Source: Thermodesulfobium narugense DSM 14796 (lineage in GTDB: Bacteria; Thermodesulfobiota; Thermodesulfobiia; Thermodesulfobiales; Thermodesulfobiaceae). From it: a DNA stretch of 64,000 nt. The notes below the pieces were generated by a model. That model saw nothing but the letters and a program-made list of their open reading frames with translations. It did no database searches and was not told the DNA's origin. This document shows, in pieces, positions 36,073-43,243 of this stretch. A program made the translations under genes and the position numbers. Each line of letters starts with the position of its first letter. Positions within the stretch are counted from its first letter, which is position 1. The stretch is from contig NC_015499.1 in the NCBI RefSeq assembly GCF_000212395.1, forward strand, positions 1,834,866 to 1,898,865, read 5' to 3'.

Positions 36073-36367
36073 CTTTACCTCCATCTAAAGCATATATAAA
36101 AATATATTCCTTGCCATAAGAGCTTCTCTTTGCATCGACCACTAGATCTTTGTCGTAAGAAAAATTTTTCGGTATATAAACTACAATATCATTAAAATAC
36201 ATACAAACATACTTATCAAATTCTTTCTTAGGTCTTCCCCATCTAACTGATGGGATTCCTGAACCAGTTCCTCAAGTGCTACACAACAAATCCCTCGATG
36301 GCAAGATATATATTTCTTTGCCGCTACTTTCAATTAGTTTTATTGCCTTTTTAGTTAAAGATATCAT
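36065..36367 (-). CDS. Candidate small selenoprotein B with in-frame TGA (CxxU)
   Basis: Reading through one TGA (36272-36274) gives a 100-residue protein from ATG 36365-36367 to TAA 36065-36067. The internal TGA is codon 32, in LLC-ST-[TGA]-GTGSGIPSV, i.e. Cys29-x-x-Sec32 exactly as in the next gene. Downstream it has PSVRWGRPKKEFDKYVCMYF and NDIVVYIPKNFSYDKDLVVD, with clear sequence kinship to its neighbour. Its last codons overlap the ribosome site and ATG of selenoprotein A (ATGCCTAA), so the two are translationally coupled. The ribosome site is weak: AGGAG lies about 24 bases before the ATG. Function is unknown. Conservation across two paralogues on both sides of TGA argues strongly against a pseudogene. 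Confidence 0.75.
36231..36265 (-). promoter_or_regulatory. Candidate bacterial SECIS element of selenoprotein B
   Basis: After the TGA at 36272-36274 the RNA contains CCCAUC-AGUUA-GAUGGG, a perfect 6-base-pair stem with a 5-base apical loop at 36244-36248, and an outer GGU / ACC pairing across an internal loop. The loop is 23 bases after the TGA, identical in sequence and distance to that of the paralogous gene. Stem bases differ between the two genes while pairing is kept (CAUC/GAUG versus CUC/GAG). Confidence 0.68.
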
Positions 36368-36501
36368 TATATATATTAAATCATATTAGCTCCTAAGAGT
36401 GAAGATCCAAAAAATATTGTTTACACAAACTTCTACACAAATTTAAAAAAATAAGATAGTATTTATAAAGTGAGTTAGTAAATAAAATTTTTGGAGGAAT
36501 T

Positions 36502-37371
36502 ATGTCATTAACCAATTACAAAGAAAAGCTACAAAATGCCGTTGACTTAGTCAACAAAAACGAGCTCGACCAAGGAAGGGAAGTGTTACAAGAATTAATT
36601 GATGAGCTTTATGAAAGTCAAACAAACGAAGAAAAAGACATTCTTGCAACTGCACTGGATATACGAAGTCTTATTAGAGCCTATGGCAGAGATTTTGAAG
36701 GTTCAATGAAAGATCTTGATGAATCGATTTCTCTTAGAAGGTTTCTTTTTAGCGAAAATTTTAGTAAAAATCAGGAAGATATTGCTCGGTTATTAACGCA
36801 CAAGGGAATAAACTTAGGACAGATGGGCAAGCTTGATGAAGCCCTTTCTCAAATCAAAGAAGCAATTAAGTTATATGAAGAATGCTACAAAAATGGCTCT
36901 CTTTCCAATGCCGGACTCTATACTCATGCTCTAAATCAGCTTGCAATTACACAAAAAAATATGAACAATTTTGAATCTTCTTTTGAAGCCTTTAACAAGG
37001 CCATAGATATTTTAGAAAAAGAAACAAAAGTTGACAGTTCTCTTAACTTAGACCTTGCTATAACTTATATGAACAGAGGTATAAACAACGTAGAGGTAGC
37101 AAAAACTCAAGATTCAATTGACGATTTCAGAAAAAGTATCGATATTGTTATAGATTCTTTAAAAGAAAGGCCAGAACTTGTTGGACTTTACTCGAGATTA
37201 GTCTATTATTCCATTCTCTCGATGGCAAGATCAGGCCTTATATTGCCAGATAAGATGGAAAAATTTAAAACAGAATCAGAATACGTGTTTAATACGTATG
37301 GCATGACTGAGGAAGCAGAATTTTGGATGACTAAAATCGGTGAATTATTTGCTCCACCACAAAGTTCCTGA
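36502..37371 (+). CDS. TPR-repeat protein
   Basis: A 289-residue all-helical protein with several degenerate tetratricopeptide repeats, most clearly GINLGQMGKLDEALSQIKEA, NQLAITQKNMNNFESSFEAF and TYMNRGINNVEVAKTQDSID. There is no signal peptide or membrane helix, so it is a cytoplasmic scaffold. GGAGG precedes the ATG and a terminator follows the stop. It is divergent from the selenoprotein pair across 134 bases; the partner is unknown. Confidence 0.85.
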   Translation: MSLTNYKEKLQNAVDLVNKNELDQGREVLQELIDELYESQTNEEKDILATALDIRSLIRAYGRDFEGSMKDLDESISLRRFLFSENFSKNQEDIARLLTHKGINLGQMGKLDEALSQIKEAIKLYEECYKNGSLSNAGLYTHALNQLAITQKNMNNFESSFEAFNKAIDILEKETKVDSSLNLDLAITYMNRGINNVEVAKTQDSIDDFRKSIDIVIDSLKERPELVGLYSRLVYYSILSMARSGLILPDKMEKFKTESEYVFNTYGMTEEAEFWMTKIGELFAPPQSS

Positions 37372-37387
37372 GGACCGGGCTGCTAGT

Positions 37388-37408
37388 CCCTTGGTCTAAG
37401 GGTTTTTT
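37388..37408 (+). terminator. Rho-independent terminator after the TPR gene
   Basis: CCCTT (37388-37392) and AAGGG (37398-37402) enclose GGTCT and are followed by six T. An overlapping alternative pairing, GACC-GGG with CCC-GGTC just upstream, would compete with this stem. Confidence 0.7.
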
Positions 37409-37415
37409 GGAATAC

Positions 37416-37451
37416 AAAAAAAAGAAGAGACAATGCTCTCTTCTTTTTTTT
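37416..37451. terminator. Long A/T-flanked hairpin, bidirectional terminator
   Basis: Eight A plus GAAGAGA (37416-37430) pair perfectly with TCTCTTC plus eight T (37437-37451) around the 6-base loop CAATGC. The 15-base-pair stem could stop transcription in either direction and backs up the terminator of the TPR gene. Confidence 0.7.
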
Positions 37452-37510
37452 GTTACTATTAGCATATTCTTAACGTACTTTATAAAAAAGTGTGAGTTCG
37501 GAGGTAAAAG

Positions 37511-38185
37511 ATGTGCAATGTGTGCAGCAGAAGATCTTTTATTAAAAAACTTATTGGTAGCTTTGTTGCTTTCAAGTTGTTTTCAATTAGCTCAGATTCA
37601 CTTGCGGATTCATCTAGCGAGGTGTGGGGTCAATGCCCAAAAGGGCTTCAATATGACCCATATCCTGGCAAATGCTCAAGATACATTGACACAAACAACG
37701 ATGGCTACTGTGACTATTCAGAGCCACCTCCAAAATCTACATCCAATATAAATCCATCTTATTCACCCAATACAGACGAAAACTTTAAAAGCACACAACC
37801 ATTGTTTGGTGACGACATAGCTGAAGCAGCAAACAGAGAAAGAAGACGCTCAATTATTGAAAGTTATAATACAGGAACACTGTCCATATTAGCAATTCTT
37901 TTTTCCTTAGTATCTAGCTTTTTAGTACAGAAGAAAATAATAAAAAAACAAACACTTCTAAAAATATGTAACTTTGTCTTAGCAATATCTTTTGTAATAT
38001 CTGCAACTCTTGGAATGATCCTTTCACTTAAATACGATGGTCTTATAAGCCTTCTTTTACCGTCCTGGGTTTTGTTTTTGCACGTAGAATTTGGGATAGT
38101 CTTTTGTGTTTTTGCGATTCTACATTTAGTTCTAAATTGGAAATCAATGCTTTGCTTGTTTAATCTTAATGGTAAAAAAAATTAG
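37511..38185 (+). CDS. Tat-exported Cys-rich protein with C-terminal membrane (DUF4405-like) domain
   Basis: A 224-residue protein. The N-terminus CSRRSFIKKLIGSFVAFKLF is a twin-arginine-type signal, with extra Cys at residues 2 and 5. The exported part has CPKGLQYDPYPGKCSRYID and DTNNDGYCD, an EF-hand-like calcium loop with Cys. The C-terminal half has four membrane helices; the last (LHVEFGIVFCVFAILHLVLN) carries two His one helix apart in a pattern often seen in b-type heme proteins and DUF4405. It could be a small membrane electron carrier or redox sensor. It starts about 60 bases after the long hairpin terminator with GGAGG ahead. Confidence 0.7.
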   Translation: MCNVCSRRSFIKKLIGSFVAFKLFSISSDSLADSSSEVWGQCPKGLQYDPYPGKCSRYIDTNNDGYCDYSEPPPKSTSNINPSYSPNTDENFKSTQPLFGDDIAEAANRERRRSIIESYNTGTLSILAILFSLVSSFLVQKKIIKKQTLLKICNFVLAISFVISATLGMILSLKYDGLISLLLPSWVLFLHVEFGIVFCVFAILHLVLNWKSMLCLFNLNGKKN

Positions 38186-38218
38186 TCTTACCCTCGCTCT
38201 TTCAAGGCAAGACTAATT
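38174..38218 (-). terminator. Terminator for the NhaC-like gene (reverse strand)
   Basis: AATTAGTCTT (38180-38189) and AAGACTAATT (38209-38218) form a perfect 10-base-pair stem. The A-run at 38174-38181 becomes a T-run on the reverse strand, so it fits termination of leftward transcripts from the antiporter gene, about 155 bases beyond its stop. The stem also overlaps the last codon of the forward gene. Confidence 0.6.
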
Positions 38219-38375
38219 ATAGTTAGGGGGTGTACTTCACAGTATTTAGTTTTATATTGACTATATTTTTATTATAGACTCAATTACCATAAAACAATAT
38301 TGTTTTTCCAAAAGGAATAATTATGAATATATTGAATTTATTAATGACAAATCAAATTAAAAAAAATTATTTTAT

Positions 38376-39710
38376 TTAATCTTTTTGAGCAAAAAAGCTA
38401 AAAAGAAGATTTGTTATCGGTAAGATCCACAAAAGAAGTGCAAAGGGTATATAATATATTGGCTTAACCCCAAGTAAAATTGCGCATATTTGAGCCAGTA
38501 GATTCCAGGGAACAATTCCTGGAAAGACATGCGCGCTATCTGCAATAACTCTTGACAAAAGAGAGAGGCTAAACGACTTTTTCCATTCATTTCTTAATTG
38601 CTGTGCAGCAAGCATTATGGGCAAGGCTTGATTACAAAAAAGCATTGAGGATATGAGATTGAGAACTATGACTCTAAAAACTGACTGATTATAGCTTTTA
38701 GGGTTTATGATTCTCTTTATAAAGGAGTCTAGAAGTCTACTCTTCTGAAGCAGTGAATTAAATGCAGAAGAGATACAAACAAGTGCTACCAAGGGTAACA
38801 TAGAAAAAATACCGTTTAAGTGATTGAATGGCCAAATGCTTATTCCATAAAAAATATATTGCATAAGATTAATGTTAAAACTTACACTACTTATAATGAG
38901 GGCAAATATAGATGAAAGAAGAAAAGAGAAAAAAAGTGGCACTTTCTTCATAAACAAAACAAGCAAGATTAAAATAGGAAGCAATTTAAAATAGGAAATT
39001 TTTGACAAATAATTAATATTTAAGTTAACTGAATTAATGGAAAGTTCAAAAAAAAGAGGCAAAACTAATGAATAAAAGATTAAAATTAAAATAACAGAAA
39101 TTATCGTAGTAGGTAAAATTGCCATAAAGTGAGTTTTCACATCAACCCCCACACATATTGCAGTCAATCTAAGCGCAGAAGAAAAAACAGAAGTTCTATC
39201 CCCTAGCATTGCACCAGAAACTAGAGCACCTGCCACCAAATAAGATGGGTAGTGTACACTATTTGAAAGCGCCATAATTGGAGCAGAAAGAATACACAAA
39301 GCACCAGTAATGCTTCCAACAATCAAAGAAAGAATTGATGCAAATATAAACGAAAACAAAGCTAGATATCTTGGATTTAAGGTAGATATAAAAATATTTA
39401 GTATTTCGTTTAGAGTCCCAGACAGTGCGAATGAAGGAAGCATTATTCCAACACCTATAAGTATACCCACTACCTCTTTTACCATCAGTACCCCCTCTAA
39501 TGAAACAAAAAGTAGTTGGATAAAGCCATTTTTTAAAGCTAAAAGGTAAACAAACAAAATACAATATGCAGGTATTAATCCTAAAAAGAGTGGTAAAGAA
39601 AAAAATATGCATGTGCCTATTCCAAAAAGGATGAACAAAACCAGGGTAAGTAAGACAAATTCTGATCTATAATTATTGAGTGTTTTAAACATATAAATAT
39701 TATAAATCAC
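38376..39710 (-). CDS. NhaC-like Na+/H+ antiporter family protein
   Basis: A 444-residue protein with about 11 transmembrane helices. SGAMLGDRTSVFSSALRLTA matches the NhaC-type core motif (family form GA-x-x-SGA-x-x-GDK-x-S-P-x-S). It starts at GTG 39710 or at ATG 39692; the second sits 10 bases after TTTATAATATT, which looks like a -10 box, so translation may be leaderless. It is divergent from bioA by 27 bases. The family exports sodium for protons, useful at changing pH; some members move amino or organic acids, so a role with the biotin genes cannot be excluded. Confidence 0.78.
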   Translation of the reverse strand: MIYNIYMFKTLNNYRSEFVLLTLVLFILFGIGTCIFFSLPLFLGLIPAYCILFVYLLALKNGFIQLLFVSLEGVLMVKEVVGILIGVGIMLPSFALSGTLNEILNIFISTLNPRYLALFSFIFASILSLIVGSITGALCILSAPIMALSNSVHYPSYLVAGALVSGAMLGDRTSVFSSALRLTAICVGVDVKTHFMAILPTTIISVILILIFYSLVLPLFFELSINSVNLNINYLSKISYFKLLPILILLVLFMKKVPLFFSFLLSSIFALIISSVSFNINLMQYIFYGISIWPFNHLNGIFSMLPLVALVCISSAFNSLLQKSRLLDSFIKRIINPKSYNQSVFRVIVLNLISSMLFCNQALPIMLAAQQLRNEWKKSFSLSLLSRVIADSAHVFPGIVPWNLLAQICAILLGVKPIYYIPFALLLWILPITNLLFSFFAQKD

Positions 39711-39737
39711 TACAATAATTATGCTTTAGGAGGTATT

Positions 39738-41063
39738 TTGTTGATACAAATTTGGCATCCTTGTACACAGATGAAAGACCACGAAAAATATCCATTAATA
39801 AAGATAAAAAACGCAAAGGGGGTGTATCTTTACGACTTTGAAGGTAATTCTTACATTGACGGAATATCCTCCTGGTGGGTAAACCTCTTTGGACATTCCA
39901 ATGAAAGATTAAACAGAGCTATTTCTAATCAGATTGCTTCACTTGAGCAAGTAATTTTTGCCGGCTTTACACACGAACGAGCTTTAGAACTAGCAAAGCT
40001 TCTTTCAGAAGTTGTGCCGGACAATCTTTCTAGAATGTTTTTTGCAGAAATTGGTTCAAGTGCAGTAGAAATTTCACTTAAGATGAGCTTTCACTACTTT
40101 CAAAACATAGGTCAAAGAAAAAGAAAAAAATTTGTATCATTAAAAAATGGTTATCACGGCGAAACTATAGGCGCGCTTTCTGTTAGCGGTGAAGATTTAT
40201 ACAAAAAGGCTTATAAAAATATTTTGCCAAAAAATATTGTTTCCCCTTCTCCAGATTGTTATAGGTGTAAATTCGGATATTCAAGAGAGACCTGCAATAC
40301 AGAATGCTTTTCAGATATCGAAAAAATATTGATGTCAAACAGCGAAAAGATATGCGCTGTAATAGTTGAGCCTCTAGTACAATTTGCAGGCGGTTTCAAA
40401 ATTTATCCCGCTGAATACTTGGTAAAATTAAGAAATCTTACCTCAGAACTTGGAATTCATTTAATCCTTGACGAAATTGCAACTGGCTTTGGAAGAACAG
40501 GTAAGATGTTTGCGTGTGAATGGGCAAATGTTAAACCGGATTTTATGTGCCTTTCAAAAGGAATAACAAGCGGCTATCTACCTCTTTCAGTAGTGCTTAC
40601 AACCGAAGAAGTTTATAAAGCTTTTTATGATGATTATATAACTCTTAAAGCCTTCCTACACAGTCACAGCTATAATGGCAATGCCATATCCTCTGCTGTA
40701 GCTGTTGAAACCTTAAAAATATTTAAAGAAGAGAATGTCCTAGAGAAAAACAAAGAAAAGTACAAATATATGAGAAGCCTTATAGAAGATAAATTTTGTG
40801 AATTAAGTCATGTAGGAGAAATTAGACATATTGGATTTATTAGCGCTGTTGAAATTGTAGAAAATAAAAAAACAAAAAAGCCCTTTAATTGGAAAAGAAG
40901 AATTGGATTTAATATCTACAGAGAAGCGCTTAAGAGAGGCGCCTTACTTAGAAACTTAGGAGATATAATTTACTTTCTTCCACCATATATAATAGAGCCG
41001 CATCAAATTGAAGCCTTGGTTGAGGCGGCACACCAATCATATTTGGAGGTATTAAATAGATGA
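39738..41063 (+). CDS. bioA: Adenosylmethionine--8-amino-7-oxononanoate transaminase
   Basis: A 441-residue class III aminotransferase that makes 7,8-diaminopelargonate in biotin synthesis. Signatures are HPCTQMKDHEKYP at the N-terminus, GISSWWVNLFGHSN and LILDEIATGFGRTGKMFACE, with SKGITSGYLPLS containing the PLP-lysine. Two consecutive TTG codons (39738 and 39741) follow AGGAGG; the second gives better spacing. It overlaps bioD by 4 bases. The rest of the path is nearby (bioD, bioC, bioF); bioB is not in the window. Confidence 0.95.
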   Translation: MLIQIWHPCTQMKDHEKYPLIKIKNAKGVYLYDFEGNSYIDGISSWWVNLFGHSNERLNRAISNQIASLEQVIFAGFTHERALELAKLLSEVVPDNLSRMFFAEIGSSAVEISLKMSFHYFQNIGQRKRKKFVSLKNGYHGETIGALSVSGEDLYKKAYKNILPKNIVSPSPDCYRCKFGYSRETCNTECFSDIEKILMSNSEKICAVIVEPLVQFAGGFKIYPAEYLVKLRNLTSELGIHLILDEIATGFGRTGKMFACEWANVKPDFMCLSKGITSGYLPLSVVLTTEEVYKAFYDDYITLKAFLHSHSYNGNAISSAVAVETLKIFKEENVLEKNKEKYKYMRSLIEDKFCELSHVGEIRHIGFISAVEIVENKKTKKPFNWKRRIGFNIYREALKRGALLRNLGDIIYFLPPYIIEPHQIEALVEAAHQSYLEVLNR

Positions 41064-41626
41064 TTTTTTTTATAAGCGCTACAGATACTGGAGTAGGCAA
41101 AACTTATTTTTCCTATCTCCTAGCAAAAAAATTTTTAAGTGAGGGAAAGAAAACAAAATATATTAAACTAGTTCAAACTGGTTACCCCGAAGATGATGAC
41201 AGTGCCTTTGTGTCAAAATCAAAAGCTGAAGCAAAAACATTGTATTTTGGAAAAGAACCCCTAGCTCCATATTTCATCTTTAAAAATTTTCCAGTAGATG
41301 AAGCAATATCTCGACTCAAAAGCGAGGAAGTTGATTATACAATTGTAGAAGGCTCTGGCGGCTTACTAGTGCCTTTAGACAAAAATAACTTTATAGTTGA
41401 TATACCAAAAAGAATGAACCTAAGAACTATTGTAGTTGTGCCAAACAAACTTGGATGTATAAACCAAACGTTACTAAACTTATATTATTGTGAAAAAGAA
41501 GGCATAAATTTATATGGTTTTGCGCTAAACGACTTTTTTATGACAACATTTGACAATTTTGATGTTTTAGAAAAACTTACTCGCAAAATCAAGTATAGAT
41601 TTAAAGATGACATAATAACAATATAA
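41060..41626 (+). CDS. bioD: Dethiobiotin synthetase
   Basis: A 188-residue ATP-dependent carboxylase-like enzyme: FFISATDTGVGKTYFSYLLA contains the P-loop, KYIKLVQTGYPEDDD the substrate-contacting Lys, and TIVEGSGGLLVPLDKNN the conserved Gly-rich loop. It is slightly shorter than typical BioD but has all these motifs. It overlaps the end of bioA (ATGA) and is followed 12 bases later by the flavoprotein gene. Confidence 0.93.
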   Translation: MIFFISATDTGVGKTYFSYLLAKKFLSEGKKTKYIKLVQTGYPEDDDSAFVSKSKAEAKTLYFGKEPLAPYFIFKNFPVDEAISRLKSEEVDYTIVEGSGGLLVPLDKNNFIVDIPKRMNLRTIVVVPNKLGCINQTLLNLYYCEKEGINLYGFALNDFFMTTFDNFDVLEKLTRKIKYRFKDDIITI

Positions 41627-41637
41627 ATGGGAAAAAG

Positions 41638-42261
41638 ATGAGAAGAAAGGAATTTTTAATCTCAGACTCTGTAGAAATACACAATTTATTAAATAAAATA
41701 GAATATGGGGTTTTGTCTTTAGTTGATTTGAACAATAAGCCGTATTCAGTAGCTTTAAGCTTCCTTTATTCTGAAAATAATATTTTCTTTCATAGTGCAA
41801 CAAAAGGGAAAAAGGTTGATATCATAAGGAAAAATCCACTAGGTTGTTTTTTAGCAGTAAAACCCTATTCTTTTTTGCCGTCTTATTTTAAAAATGAAAA
41901 AAAAGCATGCTTTGCAGGTCAATTATATGCCTCAATTTATTTAGAGGGCGAAATAAATGAAATAGAAAATAGTCTCAAAAAATGTGAGTATCTAAATCTC
42001 TTAATGAAAAAGTATCAGCCCGAAGGACGCTTTGACCCTATTACTATAGAAGATATAAAATACTTAAAGGTCATAGAAAATGTATTGTTATTTAAGCTAA
42101 AAGTTTCTTTTATCAGCGCTAAATTTAAGTTTGATCAACACAGAAGCTATTTAGATAACAAAAATCTAATTGAAAAATTAAAAACAAGAGGTACAAAAAT
42201 CGACTTAGAAACTGTAAAAATGATAGAAAAGTTTTCGTTAAACAATTCTGATCATTTATAA
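41638..42261 (+). CDS. Pyridoxamine 5'-phosphate oxidase-like FMN-binding protein
   Basis: A 207-residue split-barrel protein of the flavin-nucleotide-binding type (PF12900 style): an N-terminal helix with IHNLLNKIEYGVLSLVD, then KPYSVALSFLYSENNIFFHSA and KGKKVDIIRKNPLGCFLAV. It has no evident catalytic residue beyond the FMN pocket. It follows bioD in the same operon and could be a stowaway or a redox helper. Its last bases overlap convergent bioC. Confidence 0.8.
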   Translation: MRRKEFLISDSVEIHNLLNKIEYGVLSLVDLNNKPYSVALSFLYSENNIFFHSATKGKKVDIIRKNPLGCFLAVKPYSFLPSYFKNEKKACFAGQLYASIYLEGEINEIENSLKKCEYLNLLMKKYQPEGRFDPITIEDIKYLKVIENVLLFKLKVSFISAKFKFDQHRSYLDNKNLIEKLKTRGTKIDLETVKMIEKFSLNNSDHL

Positions 42262-43019
42262 AAACCAGCAATAAGATAACTGTAAGTTGTGTATATTCTA
42301 TCTTTAGTCTTAAAATTTTTTTCATAAAAATCACAAAATTTTTTAAATTTTTCTTTAGGGCAAAGTGAATTAAAATTTGTAAATCTTGCACCAGAAGCCT
42401 TATGAAATCTTAGAAATTCAATCGGATTTTGAAAGTATAGCTTTTTGGTGCAAACGTATTTATAAATCAAATTTAAATCTTTGAAAATATCTAGGTAAAA
42501 CCTTTCATCTTTAAGTTTCAATGTAGAACCAAAACCAGAAAAAATGCTTGTTAGTTGCATTTCTTTAAAAGTGGGTTCAATAAAAACTCCAAAATGTATC
42601 TGACCCATATCTTTCAAAAGATATATAAACTTTTTCAAAGTTTTTTCAGGGTAAAGAAGCCACTGTATAGAGGAAGAAGATAAAATCAAGTCAAATTGTT
42701 TCCCAGAGAAGTCGTAATTTTCTACATCATCAGTTATAAAATCAAAGCCATTTCGATTCTTAAGTTTGCTTTTCAGTCTATTTAAGGCTTTATCTGAAAT
42801 ATCAATACATGTGTAATTATTGAAGCCAATAGTTACACATTGAGTCAAATGTCCTGTTCCAGCGCCAACTTCTAAAACGCTCTCAAAATATTCTGATCCA
42901 ATATTTAGCGAGATTAAATGTGCTATCTCCTTTTGTATAGGAGTATGGCTTTCATAAAGAATAGCTCTATCAAATGAATTCTTGGTAAAATTTTTTATAG
43001 ATTGCATTTTCTGGATCAT
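42252..43019 (-). CDS. bioC: Malonyl-ACP O-methyltransferase BioC
   Basis: A 255-residue SAM-dependent methyltransferase with VLEVGAGTGHLTQCV (SAM motif I), YTCIDISDKALNRLKSKL and FDLILSSSSIQWLLYPEKTL, the last being typical of BioC. BioC makes malonyl-ACP methyl ester, which enters fatty acid synthesis to become pimeloyl-ACP methyl ester; the ester must later be removed by a BioH-type esterase. The gene follows the esterase-like fragments, overlapping the second fragment by 4 bases, so the original operon was bioF-esterase-bioC. Confidence 0.92.
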   Translation of the reverse strand: MIQKMQSIKNFTKNSFDRAILYESHTPIQKEIAHLISLNIGSEYFESVLEVGAGTGHLTQCVTIGFNNYTCIDISDKALNRLKSKLKNRNGFDFITDDVENYDFSGKQFDLILSSSSIQWLLYPEKTLKKFIYLLKDMGQIHFGVFIEPTFKEMQLTSIFSGFGSTLKLKDERFYLDIFKDLNLIYKYVCTKKLYFQNPIEFLRFHKASGARFTNFNSLCPKEKFKKFCDFYEKNFKTKDRIYTTYSYLIAGFYK

Positions 43020-43182
43020 ATATTTTCAAAAATAATCTTTTCTAAAATTTTCTCTTCAACGTAGTGATTTGAATATATCTTAATAAGTCCTCCAGAAATC
43101 TTTTTGTGAACGTCCATAAAGGCCTTAAGGGGCAAGATTTTATCATTTGTTAAAGCTATAGTCAATATATTTTTCTTATGGG
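43016..43182 (-). pseudogene. 3' fragment of BioH/BioG-like hydrolase, cut by IS
   Basis: This end piece encodes the last 49 residues plus the target duplication (HKKNI). It begins in the same frame as the first fragment once the IS and one target copy are removed. It contains the probable catalytic Asp (LTNDKILPLKA) and His (YSNHYVEEK) of an alpha/beta hydrolase. An open frame from a GTG inside the IS end (43207) gives a 63-residue product lacking the nucleophile, so it should be inactive. Confidence 0.85.
43166..43182. repeat. 17-bp target-site duplication, left copy
   Basis: TATATTTTTCTTATGGG flanks the IS here and at 44659-44675 with no mismatch. On the reverse strand it encodes the HKKNI segment of the disrupted hydrolase in both fragments. 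Confidence 0.9.
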
Positions 43183-43190
43183 TGTCAAGG

Positions 43191-43243
43191 GACACTGATT
43201 TTGTCACTACAAAAGTAAATTAATGAGACACTGATTTTGTCAC
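43191..43243. repeat. Two direct copies of a 17-bp motif at the IS left end
   Basis: GACACTGATTTTGTCAC occurs identically at 43191-43207 and 43227-43243, start points 36 bases apart. They are likely transposase-binding sites. The inner copy lies inside the last codons of the transposase (VTKSVS). Confidence 0.85.

Noticed and set aside
35797-36400. Reading this stretch as plain intergenic DNA or as two decayed pseudogenes
   Set aside because: Both frames are broken by exactly one TGA at the same codon number and in the same motif, with no frameshift and with sequence similarity on both sides, which decay would not preserve.
37407-37751. Forward 114-codon frame over the terminator and the Tat-protein gene
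   Set aside because: It starts inside the terminator region and lies in another frame of the 37511-38185 gene, which has an RR signal peptide and a ribosome site.
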